Of a DNA stretch of 64,000 nt, positions 1 through 10,062 are shown in pieces. The notes below the pieces were generated by a model. The model was not told the origin of the DNA and did no database searches. It saw only the letters and a list, made by a program, of their open reading frames with translations. Numbering within the stretch: the stretch's first letter is position 1; every line of letters begins with the position of its first letter. A program made the position numbers and the translations under genes. Origin of the DNA: Ancylobacter mangrovi (GTDB taxonomy: Bacteria; Pseudomonadota; Alphaproteobacteria; Rhizobiales; Xanthobacteraceae); contig NZ_JANTHZ010000001.1 of assembly GCF_024752355.1 (NCBI RefSeq), positions 496,001 to 560,000 of the forward strand. The letters are read 5' to 3'.

Positions 1-110
1 GCGAGCGCGCGGGCGGCGCGGGCTTTCTCCACATTGCCGGCGATATCGCCGACCGTGGGATTGAGCTGCGCGAAGGCGATGAGGAGCTGGTCGGCGGGAG
101 CTTCGGACAT
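1..110 (-). CDS. nadE: Glutamine-dependent NAD+ synthetase, N-terminal fragment (cut by window edge)
   Basis: Only the first 36 codons are in the window, read leftward from an ATG at 110. The stretch AQLNPTVGDIAGN is the hallmark of the N-terminal nitrilase-type glutaminase domain of bacterial NadE, which releases ammonia from glutamine for ATP-dependent amidation of nicotinic acid adenine dinucleotide to NAD+. The rest of the glutaminase domain and the whole synthetase domain lie outside the window, so completeness cannot be judged. The identification rests on this short but characteristic start. Confidence 0.75.
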   Translation of the reverse strand, partial: MSEAPADQLLIAFAQLNPTVGDIAGNVEKARAARAL

Positions 111-175
111 GGGCGGTGGTTTAGCGCCAAGGCCTCTTCTGGGCAATCGATCGCGCGCGGCCCGGCGCCGCGATC

Positions 176-1474
176 TCAGGGCGCCTCGAGCGCGATGACG
201 AGGTCGCGCGCGACGTCCTCCCAGCGGCGCAGCTCGACCCCCGCGACGTCCTTCTCGCGCGCGGCGAGATAGGCCCGGTCGCGGATCGGCCGCTCCAGCT
301 TGGCCACCATGTCGTCGAGGTCGGCCGGGTCGAAATAATCCGCCGCCGGCCCGACCACCTCGGGGATCGACGTCGCGTTGGAGGCGACGCACAGCTTGCC
401 GAACCACGCCGCCTCGCCGACCGGCAGGCCCCAGCCCTCGAACACGCTCGGATAGACCGTGAACAGGCAGTGCCGGTAGAGCGCGGTGATGGTCCGGTCC
501 TTCGGGCGCTCGAGCAGCAGCACATGGGGCGCCAGCGCAGGCCGCGCGGCCATGTATTCCTCGAACTCGCGCGCCTTCTTGCCGTGCGCGCCGGCCAGCA
601 CCAGCGTCGGCAGCAGCTCCGGGCCGACCCGCTCCAGCAGCTTCTCCCACGCCTTGATGAGCATCCAGAGGTTCTTGCGCGGCAAAGCGAGCGGCGCGAT
701 CGAGAGCACGAAGCCGTTCGGGAACTCGGCCGGCAGCGGCCCCTCCTCGCTCACGTCGAACTCGTGCGCCAGCGGCACGCGGCGGATCCACTCCACCCGC
801 CCGCCGAGCTTGGGCACGGTGGCGGCGACGTCCTGGCCGGTATAGTCGGAGATGACGAGGAAGCGCGTGGTGACGCCGACCACCTCGGCGAACCAGTCGG
901 CGAATTGCTGGTTCATCTCGTGGATCGCGGGCGCGACGATGGGAATGAGGTCGTGCACCAGCAGCACCACCTCGACGTCGCCGCGCTTCTGCAGCTCGGC
1001 GAGGCGGCGGCTCTGGTCGCGCACGTTCCAGGCCATGCCGAGCAGGGCGACGCGTACCTTCTCCGCGCCGAGGTCCCACGGGCGCAGCGCCCAGCCCTTG
1101 GGCCGGTCCATCTTCGGCTCCGGCTCGCGCCAAAGCTTCGCCATGTGCTTGAGCCGGCGCTCGACCTTGTGGGTGAAGGCGCGCAGCGGGCGCTTGCGGT
1201 ACTTGGCGTGGTTCACCGAGAACAGCACGCCACGCAGGTCGAGCGCGTTGTCGACCACGTCCACCCGCTCGCCGAGCGCGTCGAAGAAGAATTCGGGGTC
1301 GATGCCGACGAAGGCGCGCCGCCGCGGGTGGTAGAAGATGAACTCCAGCCGCCCGTCGACGTCATGGTCGCGGGCGTGACGCATCAGCCGCGTCACCACC
1401 CGCAGGATGCCACCGACATTGTTGCCGCTGTGGATCTGAATGATCACATCGGAAACGTCGAAGACGATACGCAC
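176..1474 (-). CDS. GT-B glycosyltransferase, group 1 (GT4-like)
   Basis: This is a 432-aa retaining-type glycosyltransferase. The C-terminal half carries the family 4 donor-binding signature, FEGWGLPVGEA near residue 345 (E-x7-E), followed by SNATSIPEVVG. The N-terminal half (about 1-190) is the acceptor Rossmann domain, with LLVHDLIPI near residue 170. No signal peptide or membrane segment is visible, so it is probably cytoplasmic or peripheral. The start is a GTG at 1474. It sits alone between nadE and the DAHP synthase gene, 30 kb from the polysaccharide locus, so the substrate is unknown. It may modify an envelope polysaccharide. Confidence 0.85.
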   Translation of the reverse strand: MRIVFDVSDVIIQIHSGNNVGGILRVVTRLMRHARDHDVDGRLEFIFYHPRRRAFVGIDPEFFFDALGERVDVVDNALDLRGVLFSVNHAKYRKRPLRAFTHKVERRLKHMAKLWREPEPKMDRPKGWALRPWDLGAEKVRVALLGMAWNVRDQSRRLAELQKRGDVEVVLLVHDLIPIVAPAIHEMNQQFADWFAEVVGVTTRFLVISDYTGQDVAATVPKLGGRVEWIRRVPLAHEFDVSEEGPLPAEFPNGFVLSIAPLALPRKNLWMLIKAWEKLLERVGPELLPTLVLAGAHGKKAREFEEYMAARPALAPHVLLLERPKDRTITALYRHCLFTVYPSVFEGWGLPVGEAAWFGKLCVASNATSIPEVVGPAADYFDPADLDDMVAKLERPIRDRAYLAAREKDVAGVELRRWEDVARDLVIALEAP

Positions 1475-1543
1475 CCGCCAGCCGCCCCTGCCTGTGCCCG
1501 CATCCGGTTCCCGTCAGGCCGTCACCGGCCCGACGGGAAAGTC

Positions 1544-2929
1544 TCACTCCGCCGCCGCGATCACCGGCCGCTCGCGGCCGGCGTGCTCCTGCTTCAGGAG
1601 CTCGGCGACCAGGAACGCCATCTCGATCGCCTGCTCGGCATTGAGGCGCGGATCGCAATAGGTGTGGTAGCGGTCCTTCAGGTCCGCATCCGAGATCGCC
1701 CGCGCGCCGCCGGTGCATTCGGTGACGTTGCGGCCGGTCATCTCCAGATGCACGCCGCCGGCATAGGTGCCCTCCGCCGCGTGGACGGCGAAGAAGTCCT
1801 TCACCTCGCCCAGAATGTGGTCGAAGGGGCGGGTCTTGAAGCCGGAGGGGGACTTGATGGTGTTGCCGTGCATGGGATCGCACGACCACACCACGGTGCG
1901 GCCCTCGCGCTTCACCGCGCGCACCAGCGCCGGCAGGTGGTCGCCCACCTTGTCGGCCCCGAAGCGGGCGATCAGCGTCAGCCGGCCGGCCTCGTCGTCC
2001 GGGTTCAGCGTGTCGATGAGGCGGATCAGGTCGTCCGGCTTCAGCGACGGGCCGCACTTCAGGCCGAGCGGGTTCTTCACGCCGCGGCAGTACTCGACAT
2101 GGGCGTGGTCGATCTGGCGCGTGCGATCGCCGACCCAGATCATGTGGCCCGAGGTCGAGTACCAGTCGCCCGTGGTCGAATCCACGCGCGTCATCGCTTC
2201 CTCATAGCCGAGAAGCAGCGCCTCGTGGCTGGTGAAGAAATCGGTGGCGCGCATCTCCGGGTGGCTCTCCGGATCGACGCCGATGGCGCGCATGAAGTCC
2301 AGCGCCTCGGTGATGCGGTCGGCGAGCGCCTGATACTTGCTCGACTGCGGGCTGTCCTTGACGAAGCCGAGCATCCACTGATGCGCGTTGGCAAGGTTCG
2401 CATAGCCGCCGGTGGCGAAGGCGCGCAGCAGATTCAGCGTCGCCGCCGACTGGCGATAGGCCTCGAGCTGGCGGCGCGGATCGGGGATGCGCGCTTCCGG
2501 CGTGAAGGCGATGTCGTTGACGATGTCGCCCCGGTAGGACGGCAGCTCGACCCCGTTCACGGTCTCGGTCGGCGCCGAGCGCGGCTTGGCGAACTGGCCG
2601 GCGATGCGCCCGACCTTCACCACGGGCGAGGCGCCGGCATAGGTCAGCACCACCGCCATCTGCAGGAAGACGCGGAAGAAATCGCGGATGTTGTCGGCCG
2701 AATGCTCGTGGAAGCTCTCGGCGCAGTCGCCGCCCTGGAGGAGGAAGGCCTGCCCGTTGGCGACCTTCGCGAGCTCGCGCTTCAGGCGGCGGGCCTCACC
2801 TGCAAAAACCAGCGGCGGAAACGAGGCGAGCTGACGCTCCACCGAAGCCAAGGCCTCGGTGTTCGGATAGTCCGGGACCTGCTGAATGGGCAACGCCCTC
2901 CAGCTATCCGGCGTCCAGCGTTCAGACAT
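1544..2929 (-). CDS. aroG: 3-deoxy-7-phosphoheptulonate synthase, class II
   Basis: This 461-aa enzyme condenses phosphoenolpyruvate with erythrose 4-phosphate, the first step of the shikimate pathway. It is the class II (plant/actinobacterial) type. Visible motifs are GGDCAESF near residue 55, whose Cys is a metal ligand, then [21 protein letters not shown] (His ligand), [15 protein letters not shown] (Glu ligand) and [11 protein letters not shown] (Asp ligand). These are the four metal-binding positions known for the family. The ATG at 2929 follows a perfect AGGAGG. The frame stays open further upstream, but that part has no family similarity and runs into gor. Aromatic feedback regulation cannot be judged from the sequence. 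Confidence 0.95.
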   Translation of the reverse strand: MSERWTPDSWRALPIQQVPDYPNTEALASVERQLASFPPLVFAGEARRLKRELAKVANGQAFLLQGGDCAESFHEHSADNIRDFFRVFLQMAVVLTYAGASPVVKVGRIAGQFAKPRSAPTETVNGVELPSYRGDIVNDIAFTPEARIPDPRRQLEAYRQSAATLNLLRAFATGGYANLANAHQWMLGFVKDSPQSSKYQALADRITEALDFMRAIGVDPESHPEMRATDFFTSHEALLLGYEEAMTRVDSTTGDWYSTSGHMIWVGDRTRQIDHAHVEYCRGVKNPLGLKCGPSLKPDDLIRLIDTLNPDDEAGRLTLIARFGADKVGDHLPALVRAVKREGRTVVWSCDPMHGNTIKSPSGFKTRPFDHILGEVKDFFAVHAAEGTYAGGVHLEMTGRNVTECTGGARAISDADLKDRYHTYCDPRLNAEQAIEMAFLVAELLKQEHAGRERPVIAAAE

Positions 2930-3102
2930 TTTCGCCTCCTGATCACGGCACGGCCGCGCGGCTCCTCCCGCGCGGGAAAGGCCGGCCTTATACACCCAAG
3001 CCTCGCGCGAAAGCCAGCCATGCGGCGCGCGGCTGCATTGCACCGGCGCACGCGCGCTTTCGCATCTCGCGCGGGGCGCCGTTCGCCCCGGCGCCGGGGT
3101 GC

Positions 3103-4509
3103 TCAGATCGCCGGCGTCGCCTCGGCCGAGGCCTCGGGGATCGGGTCGCTGGAGCTGTGCCGGCCGCGCAGCGTCACCAGTTCCTCGGCCGAGGAAGGGT
3201 GCAGCGCCATGGTGCGGTCGAAGTCGGCCTTGGTGGCGCCGACATTCATCGCGACCGCGGCGAGCTGTGTCATCTCGCCCGCCGCCTCGCCGACAAGGTG
3301 CATGCCGATCACCCGGTCGTCCTTCTGGTCGACGATCAGCTTCATGAAGGTGCGCGACTGGCTGCCCGACAGCGTCGCCTTGAGCGGGCGGAAATCGGTC
3401 TTGTAGATGTCGAGCCGGCGCCCCTGCGCGCGCGCCTGCTCCTCGGTGAGCCCGACCGTGCCGATCTCCGGCTCGGTGAACACGGCGGTGGGAATGACGT
3501 CGTAGTTGACCGACCACGGGCGGCCGCCGAACACGGAATCGGCGAAGGCGTGGCCCTCGCGGATCGCCACCGGGGTCAGGTTCACGCGGTCGGTCACGTC
3601 GCCCACCGCGTAGATCGAGGGCACGTTTGTGCGCCCGGTGTCGTCCACCGTGATGGCGCCGTTCTCGGTGAGGTGGACGCCGACCTTGTCGAGGCCGAGC
3701 CCGGTCGTGTTGGGCGTGCGGCCGATGGCGAGCATCACCTCGTCGGCGAACAGGTCGCTTCCGTCATTGAGGCGCACGCGCTTGCGCCCGCCCTCGGCGT
3801 AGATACCGTCGATCGAGGCGCCGAAGGCGAAGTCGATGCCCCGCTGGGCCAGTTCCTCGGCGAGCCGGGTGCGGATCTCCTCGTCGAAGCCGCGCAGCAG
3901 CTTGTCGCCGCGATGCACCACCGTCACCTTGGCGCCGAGCCCGGCGAGCAGCGAGGCGAATTCGAGCGCGATGTAGCCGGCGCCCTGGATCACGATCGCC
4001 TCGGGCAGGCGCGCGAGGTTGAAGATCTCGTTGGAGGTGATGGCGAGCTCGCGCCCGGGCATGTCGAGGCCGAGATTGGGATGGCCGCCGGTGGCGATCA
4101 GGATGATGCGGGCGCTCACCCGCGTGCCGTCGGCGAGACGCACGACGTTGGGCTCCTCGACGACCGCGCGCTGGCGCACCACCTCGACGCCGGAGCGGTC
4201 GAGATTGGTGCCGTAGGCGCCCTCGAGCCGGGCGATCTCCTTGTCCTTGTTGGCGATCAGCGTCGGCCAGTCGAAGCGCGTGCCCTCCACCGTCCAGCCG
4301 AAGCCGGCGGCATCGGCGAATTCGTGGGCGAAGCGCGCGGCATAGACGAACAGCTTCTTGGGCACGCAGCCGCGGATCACGCAGGTCCCGCCGACGCGGA
4401 ATTCCTCGGCGACCTTCACCTTCGCCCCGTGGTTGGCGGCGATGCGGGCCGCGCGCACGCCGCCCGAGCCTGCCCCGATGACGAACAGATCGACGTCGAA
4501 CTTCTGCAT
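3103..4509 (-). CDS. gor: Glutathione-disulfide reductase
   Basis: This 468-aa FAD/NADPH oxidoreductase reduces glutathione disulfide in the cytoplasm. The FAD-binding GAGSGG lies at the N-terminus, followed by the redox-active disulfide [14 protein letters not shown], the form usual in alphaproteobacterial glutathione reductases. A second nucleotide-binding region ([17 protein letters not shown]) and the C-terminal dimerisation domain with HPSSAEE follow. The ATG at 4509 is preferred, with GGAG nine bases upstream. An in-frame ATG at 4524 would add MENRA. The C-terminus ends in a short non-conserved tail. Gene order gor then aroG on this strand suggests ancestral linkage to rpiA, now interrupted by the tct operon. 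Confidence 0.93.
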   Translation of the reverse strand: MQKFDVDLFVIGAGSGGVRAARIAANHGAKVKVAEEFRVGGTCVIRGCVPKKLFVYAARFAHEFADAAGFGWTVEGTRFDWPTLIANKDKEIARLEGAYGTNLDRSGVEVVRQRAVVEEPNVVRLADGTRVSARIILIATGGHPNLGLDMPGRELAITSNEIFNLARLPEAIVIQGAGYIALEFASLLAGLGAKVTVVHRGDKLLRGFDEEIRTRLAEELAQRGIDFAFGASIDGIYAEGGRKRVRLNDGSDLFADEVMLAIGRTPNTTGLGLDKVGVHLTENGAITVDDTGRTNVPSIYAVGDVTDRVNLTPVAIREGHAFADSVFGGRPWSVNYDVIPTAVFTEPEIGTVGLTEEQARAQGRRLDIYKTDFRPLKATLSGSQSRTFMKLIVDQKDDRVIGMHLVGEAAGEMTQLAAVAMNVGATKADFDRTMALHPSSAEELVTLRGRHSSSDPIPEASAEATPAI

Positions 4510-4737
4510 GGCCCGGTTCTCCATCCTCGGCTCCCCGCCGGCGTTGCGGCTGGGTAGGGGGCATGTCGCCCCGCGCGGCGCCCGCGTCAAGCCGATGCAT
4601 GGCTGCCGAGCGTTTCTCTTAGCCTTCCGTGGAACTCGACACCGCCGGTGCCGCGCTCTAGCTTCCCGAACTGCGTGAAGTAAAAAAGCGCGGTGTCGTA
4701 GCGTTCATCGCACCGCGAACATCCCTTGGAGGAAACG

Positions 4738-5700
4738 ATGAAGCATATCGTCCGCGGAGCGCTGCTTGCGGCGGCGCTCGCCCTTCCGTTCGGCGCCGCC
4801 TCGGCCCAGGTCGACGAGCTCAAGATCATGGCGCCGGCCGCTCCCGGCGGCGGCTGGGACCAGACCGCGCGCGCCATGCAGCAGGTGCTGCAGGGCGAGA
4901 AGATCGTGTCCAACGTCCAGGTCATGAACGTGCCCGGCGCCGGCGGCACCATCGGCCTCGCCCAGTTCGTCAACGCCGACAAGGGCGACCCGAGCGCGCT
5001 GATCGTCGGCGGCTACGTCATGGTGGGCGCCATCATCACCAACAAGTCGCCGGTCACGCTCGACCAGGTGACGCCGATCGCCCGCCTCACCGGCGAGTAC
5101 GAGGCCATCGCGGTGCCGGCGGATTCGCCGCTGAAGTCGATGGAAGACCTCGTCGCGGCGCTGAAGGCCAACCCGCAGAAGGTCTCCTGGGCCGGCGGCT
5201 CGGCGGGCGGCACCGACCACATCACCGCCGGCCTGATCGCCAAGGCGATCGGCGTCGACCCGACCAAGGTGAACTACATCGCCTTCTCGGGCGGCGGCGA
5301 ATCGCTGGCCTCGATCCTCGGCGGCAAGGTGACGGTGGGCATTTCCAGCCTCTCCGAGTTCGACGCCCAGGCCAAGGCCGGCAAGCTGCGCCTGCTCGGC
5401 GTCTCCAGCGCCGAGCGCCTGCCCGAGGCCAAGGACGTGCCGACCTTCAAGGAGAGCGGCGTCGACGTCGAGATCCAGAACTGGCGCATGGTCGCCGCCG
5501 CGCCGGGCATCTCGCCCGAGCAGAAGAAGGCGCTCAACGACACCATCGCCAAGATGGTCAACTCGCAGGGCTGGAAGGACATGCTGGCGCAGAAGGGCTG
5601 GGCCAACACCTATCTCGCCGGCGCCGACTTCGAGGAGCAGCTCGCCAAGGACATCACGGCGACCAAGGCGATCCTGAAGGATATCGGCCTCGCCCAGTGA
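4738..5700 (+). CDS. tctC: Tripartite tricarboxylate transporter substrate-binding protein
   Basis: This 320-aa periplasmic binding protein belongs to the TctC/Bug family and delivers a carboxylate ligand to TctAB. The N-terminus is a clear Sec signal (about 21 residues, ending GAASAQ). The mature protein starts with the family pattern [16 protein letters not shown], and has a second family block around [26 protein letters not shown] sits five bases before the ATG at 4738, which settles the start against an upstream in-frame TTG. It is the first gene of tctC-tctB-tctA. The ligand cannot be read from the sequence; citrate, other tricarboxylates or aromatic acids are known in this family. Confidence 0.93.
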   Translation: MKHIVRGALLAAALALPFGAASAQVDELKIMAPAAPGGGWDQTARAMQQVLQGEKIVSNVQVMNVPGAGGTIGLAQFVNADKGDPSALIVGGYVMVGAIITNKSPVTLDQVTPIARLTGEYEAIAVPADSPLKSMEDLVAALKANPQKVSWAGGSAGGTDHITAGLIAKAIGVDPTKVNYIAFSGGGESLASILGGKVTVGISSLSEFDAQAKAGKLRLLGVSSAERLPEAKDVPTFKESGVDVEIQNWRMVAAAPGISPEQKKALNDTIAKMVNSQGWKDMLAQKGWANTYLAGADFEEQLAKDITATKAILKDIGLAQ

Positions 5701-5788
5701 GCCGGCTTCCCGCCTGAACGCACGCCCCCTCCCCCGCGCCGGACCGGCCGCGGGGGAGATCGCCTCGGCTGTTGCCCGGAGATGCGCG

Positions 5789-6286
5789 ATGAGCGATCCC
5801 AACACCCCTTCCCCTGACAGGTCCGCGCGCAGGGGCGCCGACAAGGCCGGCTTCGCCATCGCCTTCGGCCTCGCCCTGCTGTCGCTCGTGGTCGGCTGGG
5901 ACGCCTGGCGCCTCTCCCAGATCAACGTCTATTCGGCCATCGGCCCCGCCGCCTTCCCGACCATCATCGCCGGCGGCCTCGCCCTGCTGGCGGTGGCGAC
6001 GGCGGTCGAGGCCATCCGCGAGGGCGCGCTGGAGCGCCCGCGCGACGAGCCGGTGCCCATGGCCTGGGTGCTGGGCGGCCTGATCGGTCAGATCATCCTG
6101 CTGCCCTTCCTCGGCTTCTCCATCGCTACCGGCTGGCTGTTCGCGGCCACCGCGAAGGGCTTCGGCCGCGGCCCGGTCTGGGCGCATTTCCTCGCCGGCA
6201 CGGCCATGTGCCTCGTCATCTACCTGATCTTCGCCAAGGGCCTGCAGCTCTCGCTGCCCGCCGGGCCGATCGAACGCCTGTTCTGA
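5789..6286 (+). CDS. tctB: Tripartite tricarboxylate transporter small membrane subunit
   Basis: This 165-aa inner-membrane protein has about four hydrophobic segments (roughly residues 15-35, 50-70, 85-105 and 120-150). That size and topology match the TctB family, whose members pair with the large subunit TctA. It lies 88 bp after tctC and 12 bp before tctA, so one transcript is likely. A proline-rich linker of about 90 bp separates it from tctC. Sequence similarity in this family is weak, so the assignment relies mainly on topology and position. Confidence 0.85.
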   Translation: MSDPNTPSPDRSARRGADKAGFAIAFGLALLSLVVGWDAWRLSQINVYSAIGPAAFPTIIAGGLALLAVATAVEAIREGALERPRDEPVPMAWVLGGLIGQIILLPFLGFSIATGWLFAATAKGFGRGPVWAHFLAGTAMCLVIYLIFAKGLQLSLPAGPIERLF

Positions 6287-6298
6287 GGGCCGGCTGCC

Positions 6299-7810
6299 AT
6301 GGAAACCTTTGCCGCCCTCGGTCACGGCGTCGTCGTCGCCCTGCAGCCGATGAACCTGCTCTTCGCCTTCGCCGGCGTCATGCTCGGCACCGCGGTCGGC
6401 GTGCTGCCGGGCATCGGCCCCGCGCTCACCGTCGCGCTGCTGCTGCCGATCACCTTCAAGCTCGACCCGGCCGGCTCGCTCATCATGTTCGCCGGCATCT
6501 ACTATGGCGGCATGTATGGCGGCTCGACCGCCTCGATCCTGCTGAACACACCGGGCGAGAGCGCCTCCATCGTCACCGCGCTGGAGGGCAACAAGATGGC
6601 CCGCGCCGGGCGCGGCGGGCCGGCGCTGGCGACCTCGGCCATCGGCTCCTTCGTCGCCGGCACCATCGCCACCATCGGCCTCGCGCTGGTGGCGCCGACC
6701 GTGGTCGACGTCGCCATCTCCTTCGGGCCGGAGGACTATTTCGCGCTGATGATCCTCGCCTTCACCACCGTCTCGGCCGCCTTCGGCTCTTCGGTGACGC
6801 GCGGGCTCACCAGCCTGTTCATCGGCCTCGCCCTCGGCCTGGTCGGCATCGACCTGCAGAGCGGGCAGGCGCGGCTGTCCTTCGGCATCCCGGACCTGCT
6901 CGACGGTGTCGAGGTGACGACGCTCGCGGTGGCGCTGTTCGCCATCGGCGAGACGCTGTCGGTCGCCGCCGCCGGCCTTCGCGCCGAGGAGGTGATCGAG
7001 CCGGTGAAGGGCTCGGTGTTCATGAACCGGGAGGACTGGCGGCGCTCCTGGTGGCCGTGGCTGCGCGGCACCGCGCTCGGCTTCCCGATCGGCGCCATGC
7101 CGGCGGGCGGGGCGGAGATTCCGACCTTCCTCTCCTACGCGCTGGAGAAGCGCCTGTGCCGCAAGCCGGACGAGTTCGGCAACGGGGCGATCGAGGGCGT
7201 CGCCGGGCCGGAGGCGGCCAACAACGCGGCGGCGGCCGGCGTGCTGGTGCCGCTCCTGACGCTGGGCCTGCCGACCTCGGCGACGGCGGCGATCATGCTC
7301 GCCGGCTTCCAGCAATACGGCCTCAATCCCGGCCCGCTGCTGTTCACCTCCAACCCGGACCTGGTCTGGGGCCTGATCGCCTCGCTGTTCATCGCCAACG
7401 GCATGCTGCTCGTCCTCAACCTGCCGCTGGTGGGGCTGTGGGTGCGCCTGCTCGCTATTCCGCGTCCCTGGCTCTATGGCGGCATCCTGGTGTTCGCTAC
7501 GCTCGGCACGCTGGGGGCGAATCCCTCGCTGGTCGAGCTCGGCATGCTGCTGATCTTCGGCCTGCTCGGCTATGTGCTCAGGCGCTACGACTACCCGATC
7601 GCGCCGGTCGTGGTCGGGCTCATCCTCGGCCCGCTGTCGGAGCAGCAGCTCCGCCGGGCGCTCGCCATCAGCGTCGGCGACCCGATCGTGCTGTTCCAGA
7701 GCCCGATCGCGCTGACGCTCTACGCGCTGTCCGCGCTCGCGTTGTTCGGGCCGCTGATCTTCTATCTCATCACCGGCCATCGCGCCCCGGTCGGCGCGGA
7801 CGAGGACTGA
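6299..7810 (+). CDS. tctA: Tripartite tricarboxylate transporter large membrane subunit
   Basis: This 503-aa multi-spanning protein is the translocation subunit of the TctABC secondary transporter. It shows the TctA signatures [15 protein letters not shown] near residue 35, [20 protein letters not shown] near residue 65, and the second-half counterpart [15 protein letters not shown] followed by [11 protein letters not shown]. The two halves form an inverted repeat typical of the family. Hydrophobic segments run along the whole length, consistent with about 12 helices. The operon ends at a strong hairpin terminator 43 bp downstream. Confidence 0.95.
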   Translation: METFAALGHGVVVALQPMNLLFAFAGVMLGTAVGVLPGIGPALTVALLLPITFKLDPAGSLIMFAGIYYGGMYGGSTASILLNTPGESASIVTALEGNKMARAGRGGPALATSAIGSFVAGTIATIGLALVAPTVVDVAISFGPEDYFALMILAFTTVSAAFGSSVTRGLTSLFIGLALGLVGIDLQSGQARLSFGIPDLLDGVEVTTLAVALFAIGETLSVAAAGLRAEEVIEPVKGSVFMNREDWRRSWWPWLRGTALGFPIGAMPAGGAEIPTFLSYALEKRLCRKPDEFGNGAIEGVAGPEAANNAAAAGVLVPLLTLGLPTSATAAIMLAGFQQYGLNPGPLLFTSNPDLVWGLIASLFIANGMLLVLNLPLVGLWVRLLAIPRPWLYGGILVFATLGTLGANPSLVELGMLLIFGLLGYVLRRYDYPIAPVVVGLILGPLSEQQLRRALAISVGDPIVLFQSPIALTLYALSALALFGPLIFYLITGHRAPVGADED

Positions 7811-7853
7811 TCCTCGCCAAGACTGCCCCCGCGAGACTGCCCCCGCCAAAACA

Positions 7854-7887
7854 AAACGCCCGGCTCTCGCCGGGCGTTTGCATTTTT
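7854..7887. terminator. Bidirectional rho-independent terminator
   Basis: An 11-bp perfect stem (AAACGCCCGGC paired with GCCGGGCGTTT) closes a 4-base TCTC loop and is followed by GCATTTTT on the + strand. The opposite strand also has a T-rich exit (GGGCGTTTTGTTTTG). It lies between convergent tctA and the DUF2059 gene and can end transcription from both sides. Confidence 0.9.
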
Positions 7888-7914
7888 AGAGCGGGAACCC
7901 GCCTGGAATCGTCG

Positions 7915-8490
7915 TCAGATGGTGAAGCCGCGCTTCTTCATCTCCGCGCGCACCCGGCCCTCGACCTCCTGCGAGAGCTTGACGCTCCAGGCCTGGATGT
8001 TGCGCAGGCCGTCGTCGAGGATCTGCTGGCGCTTGGCCACCAGCTTGTGGCCGACCGGCGAGCGGTAGAAGGTCAGGAGCTGGTTCAGCTCGTCGACCGA
8101 GAACTGCGCCGCATAGGTGCGGGCGAGGATCTGAATGATCTCGGCGCGGCGGTTCTCATATTGCGGCACGAGCTGCTGGGCGACCTCGCGCAGGTCCCGG
8201 ATCAGGTCCGGATTGGCCTGCACGAAGCTGCCGGCGGCCTGCTCGATGACACCGGGAATGAGCGAATCGAAGCTCGACGCCTCGCCATTGGCGACCAGAA
8301 GCTCGTTGGCGAGCTTGAGCTGTTCGGCGCTCGGCTCGGGCGCCGGAGCCGCCGCCGGGGCCTCGGCCTGCCCCATCTTGAACGGCGCGGGCTGCTGCGC
8401 CGCCGCCGGCGTCGCCAAGATGACCAAGGCGGCGAGGCCGGGACCGGCCAGCCACCGCGCGCCGCAACGTCCTGCAAAGGCAACCGGCAT
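7915..8490 (-). CDS. DUF2059 domain-containing exported protein
   Basis: This 191-aa protein starts with a Sec-type signal (positively charged start, then LAALVILATPAAAQQ), an Ala/Pro-rich linker to about residue 60, and a helical C-terminal domain. The domain contains YAAQFSVDELNQLLTFYRSP, the pattern of the DUF2059 family, whose function is not established. The start at 8490 follows GGGAGA; upstream in-frame codons would run into rpiA. It is 23 bp after rpiA on the same strand, an arrangement common in Hyphomicrobiales. It is probably periplasmic. Confidence 0.85.
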   Translation of the reverse strand: MPVAFAGRCGARWLAGPGLAALVILATPAAAQQPAPFKMGQAEAPAAAPAPEPSAEQLKLANELLVANGEASSFDSLIPGVIEQAAGSFVQANPDLIRDLREVAQQLVPQYENRRAEIIQILARTYAAQFSVDELNQLLTFYRSPVGHKLVAKRQQILDDGLRNIQAWSVKLSQEVEGRVRAEMKKRGFTI

Positions 8491-8513
8491 GAAATATCTC
8501 CCTGACGAATCTG

Positions 8514-9215
8514 TCACGCGCGGTCGAGGACCGTCACGCCGTCGGCGCCCGCGAGAATGACGCGGCTCGCCAGATTGATGAAGAGGCCGTGCTCCACGAC
8601 GCCCGGCACATCGGCCAGACACGCGGCCAGCGCGGCCGGATCGGGGATGACGCCGAACGCGGCGTCGAGGATGAGGTGTCCCTGATCCGTGACGAAAACA
8701 TGGCCGTCCGGCCGCCGCCGCAAGGTCAGAAGGCCCTGGCAGCCGGCACGGCGCACCGCCTTCTCGATCCCGCGGCGAATGGCGGCGACGCCGAAATCCA
8801 CCACCTCGATCGGCAGCGGAAAGGTACCGAGCGTTGGCACCTTCTTCGAGGCGTCGGCGATCACGATCATCTGAGCGGCCGCCGAGGCGACGATCTTCTC
8901 GCGCAGCAGCGCACCGCCGCCGCCCTTGATCAGGGTGAGGTCCGGCCCGACCTCGTCCGCGCCGTCCACCACGAGGTCGAGCGCGGGATATTCGTCCAGC
9001 GTGCCGAGCGGCACGTCGAGGCTCTCGGCCTGCGCGCGCGTCGCCTCCGAGGTCGGCACGCCCACCACTTCCAGCCCCTGCGCCACGCGCTCGGCGAGCA
9101 GCTCGACGAAGTGCTTGGCGGTGGAGCCGGTGCCGAGCCCGAGCTTCATGCCGGAGCGCACATGCTCCAGCGCGCGGGCGGCGGCCTGGCGTTTCAGCGT
9201 CTCGGCGTCGGACAT
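8514..9215 (-). CDS. rpiA: Ribose-5-phosphate isomerase A
   Basis: This 233-aa enzyme interconverts ribose 5-phosphate and ribulose 5-phosphate in the pentose phosphate pathway. It shows the RpiA phosphate-binding [15 protein letters not shown] near residue 26, [21 protein letters not shown] near residue 82 (catalytic Asp and Lys region), and the C-terminal [16 protein letters not shown]. Length and motif order fit the type A family. It is followed directly by the DUF2059 gene and is probably co-transcribed with it. Confidence 0.95.
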   Translation of the reverse strand: MSDAETLKRQAAARALEHVRSGMKLGLGTGSTAKHFVELLAERVAQGLEVVGVPTSEATRAQAESLDVPLGTLDEYPALDLVVDGADEVGPDLTLIKGGGGALLREKIVASAAAQMIVIADASKKVPTLGTFPLPIEVVDFGVAAIRRGIEKAVRRAGCQGLLTLRRRPDGHVFVTDQGHLILDAAFGVIPDPAALAACLADVPGVVEHGLFINLASRVILAGADGVTVLDRA

Positions 9216-9313
9216 GGCGATCTGGCAGCTCTCGGTCGAACGGTTCTAGCCGGTGCTAGCGCCGAAACGCCGCCGCGGCAAGCCGGCGGCGACGCGGGCG
9301 CGGGCCGGAGGCG

Positions 9314-9886
9314 TCAGTGCGAGGCCTTGGTGCACACCACCGAGGGCTCGGTGCCCCCGCCTTCCTTCGGCATGTCGCGCACATAGCACACGCTCATCTG
9401 CCCGGTTTCGGCATTGACCCGGAAGATGCCGGTCTCGCCCGAATAGCGGGTGGAGATCAGGTCGTAGGTGCCGGTTTCGGACGGTCCGGCGCTGCTGTCG
9501 CGCGGGAAGCACTTGGTGACGCCGATGACGCTGCCCTCGGGCCGCTCGAACTGGCAGGCGCTGACCTCGCCGGTGCGCACGTTCACCGAATAGAGGCGGT
9601 TGGCCTGCGCCGAGGGGGGCGAGCCGAACACATAGGGCCCGGGCTCCATCCCCGGCCCCGCTTCCGCCGCGGCGGACGGGGCGGGATCGGGCGCGCCCTG
9701 CCCGGTCGAAGGGGCGGGCTCGGCCGGCGAGGCGGCGGTGGAGGGCGATTCGTTGCCGCCCGCGGGAGCCTGCGCGTAGGCGGACGGCGCAGCGGCTGTC
9801 ATCACCGCCACGGCGAGGGCGATCGCCACTGTCGCGCAAAGGCCGTATCCGGCGCCATGAAAATGGGGTCGGGTCGTCGACGTCAT
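9314..9886 (-). CDS. Secreted protein with a duplicated two-cysteine module
   Basis: This is a 190-aa protein of unknown function. A signal peptide ends near AYAQA (about residue 40), and a Pro/Ala/Ser/Gly-rich low-complexity linker runs to about residue 85. Two related C-terminal modules follow: LYSVNVRTGEVSACQF...GVTKCF and IFRVNAETGQMSVCYV...SVVCTK. Each has a V-N-x-x-T-G turn and two cysteines that could pair in the periplasm. GGGAG lies upstream of the ATG at 9886. It sits between rpiA and the divergent gph. The V-N-x-x-T-G pattern loosely recalls beta-propeller-like strands, but no fold is claimed. Confidence 0.75.
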   Translation of the reverse strand: MTSTTRPHFHGAGYGLCATVAIALAVAVMTAAAPSAYAQAPAGGNESPSTAASPAEPAPSTGQGAPDPAPSAAAEAGPGMEPGPYVFGSPPSAQANRLYSVNVRTGEVSACQFERPEGSVIGVTKCFPRDSSAGPSETGTYDLISTRYSGETGIFRVNAETGQMSVCYVRDMPKEGGGTEPSVVCTKASH

Positions 9887-10062
9887 TAAGATGCACTCCC
9901 GAAAGCGTCGCCTCGATTACCATCGGCTTCCGCCCCACGCATGCGCCCGATGGACGCGGCACGCTGGACAGCAAAAGCGGCAGGATTGTAGGCCATAGGA
10001 CATAAGCCCGTTTCGCGGCCCGGGCATCCACCTTTTTTCGTTCCTCGATCCCGGATACCGCC

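Noticed and set aside
470..3406. Very long open frame on the + strand antisense to the glycosyltransferase, aroG and gor
   Set aside because: It is a mirror of GC-rich codon use in three well-supported genes, has no protein similarity and no ribosome-binding site.
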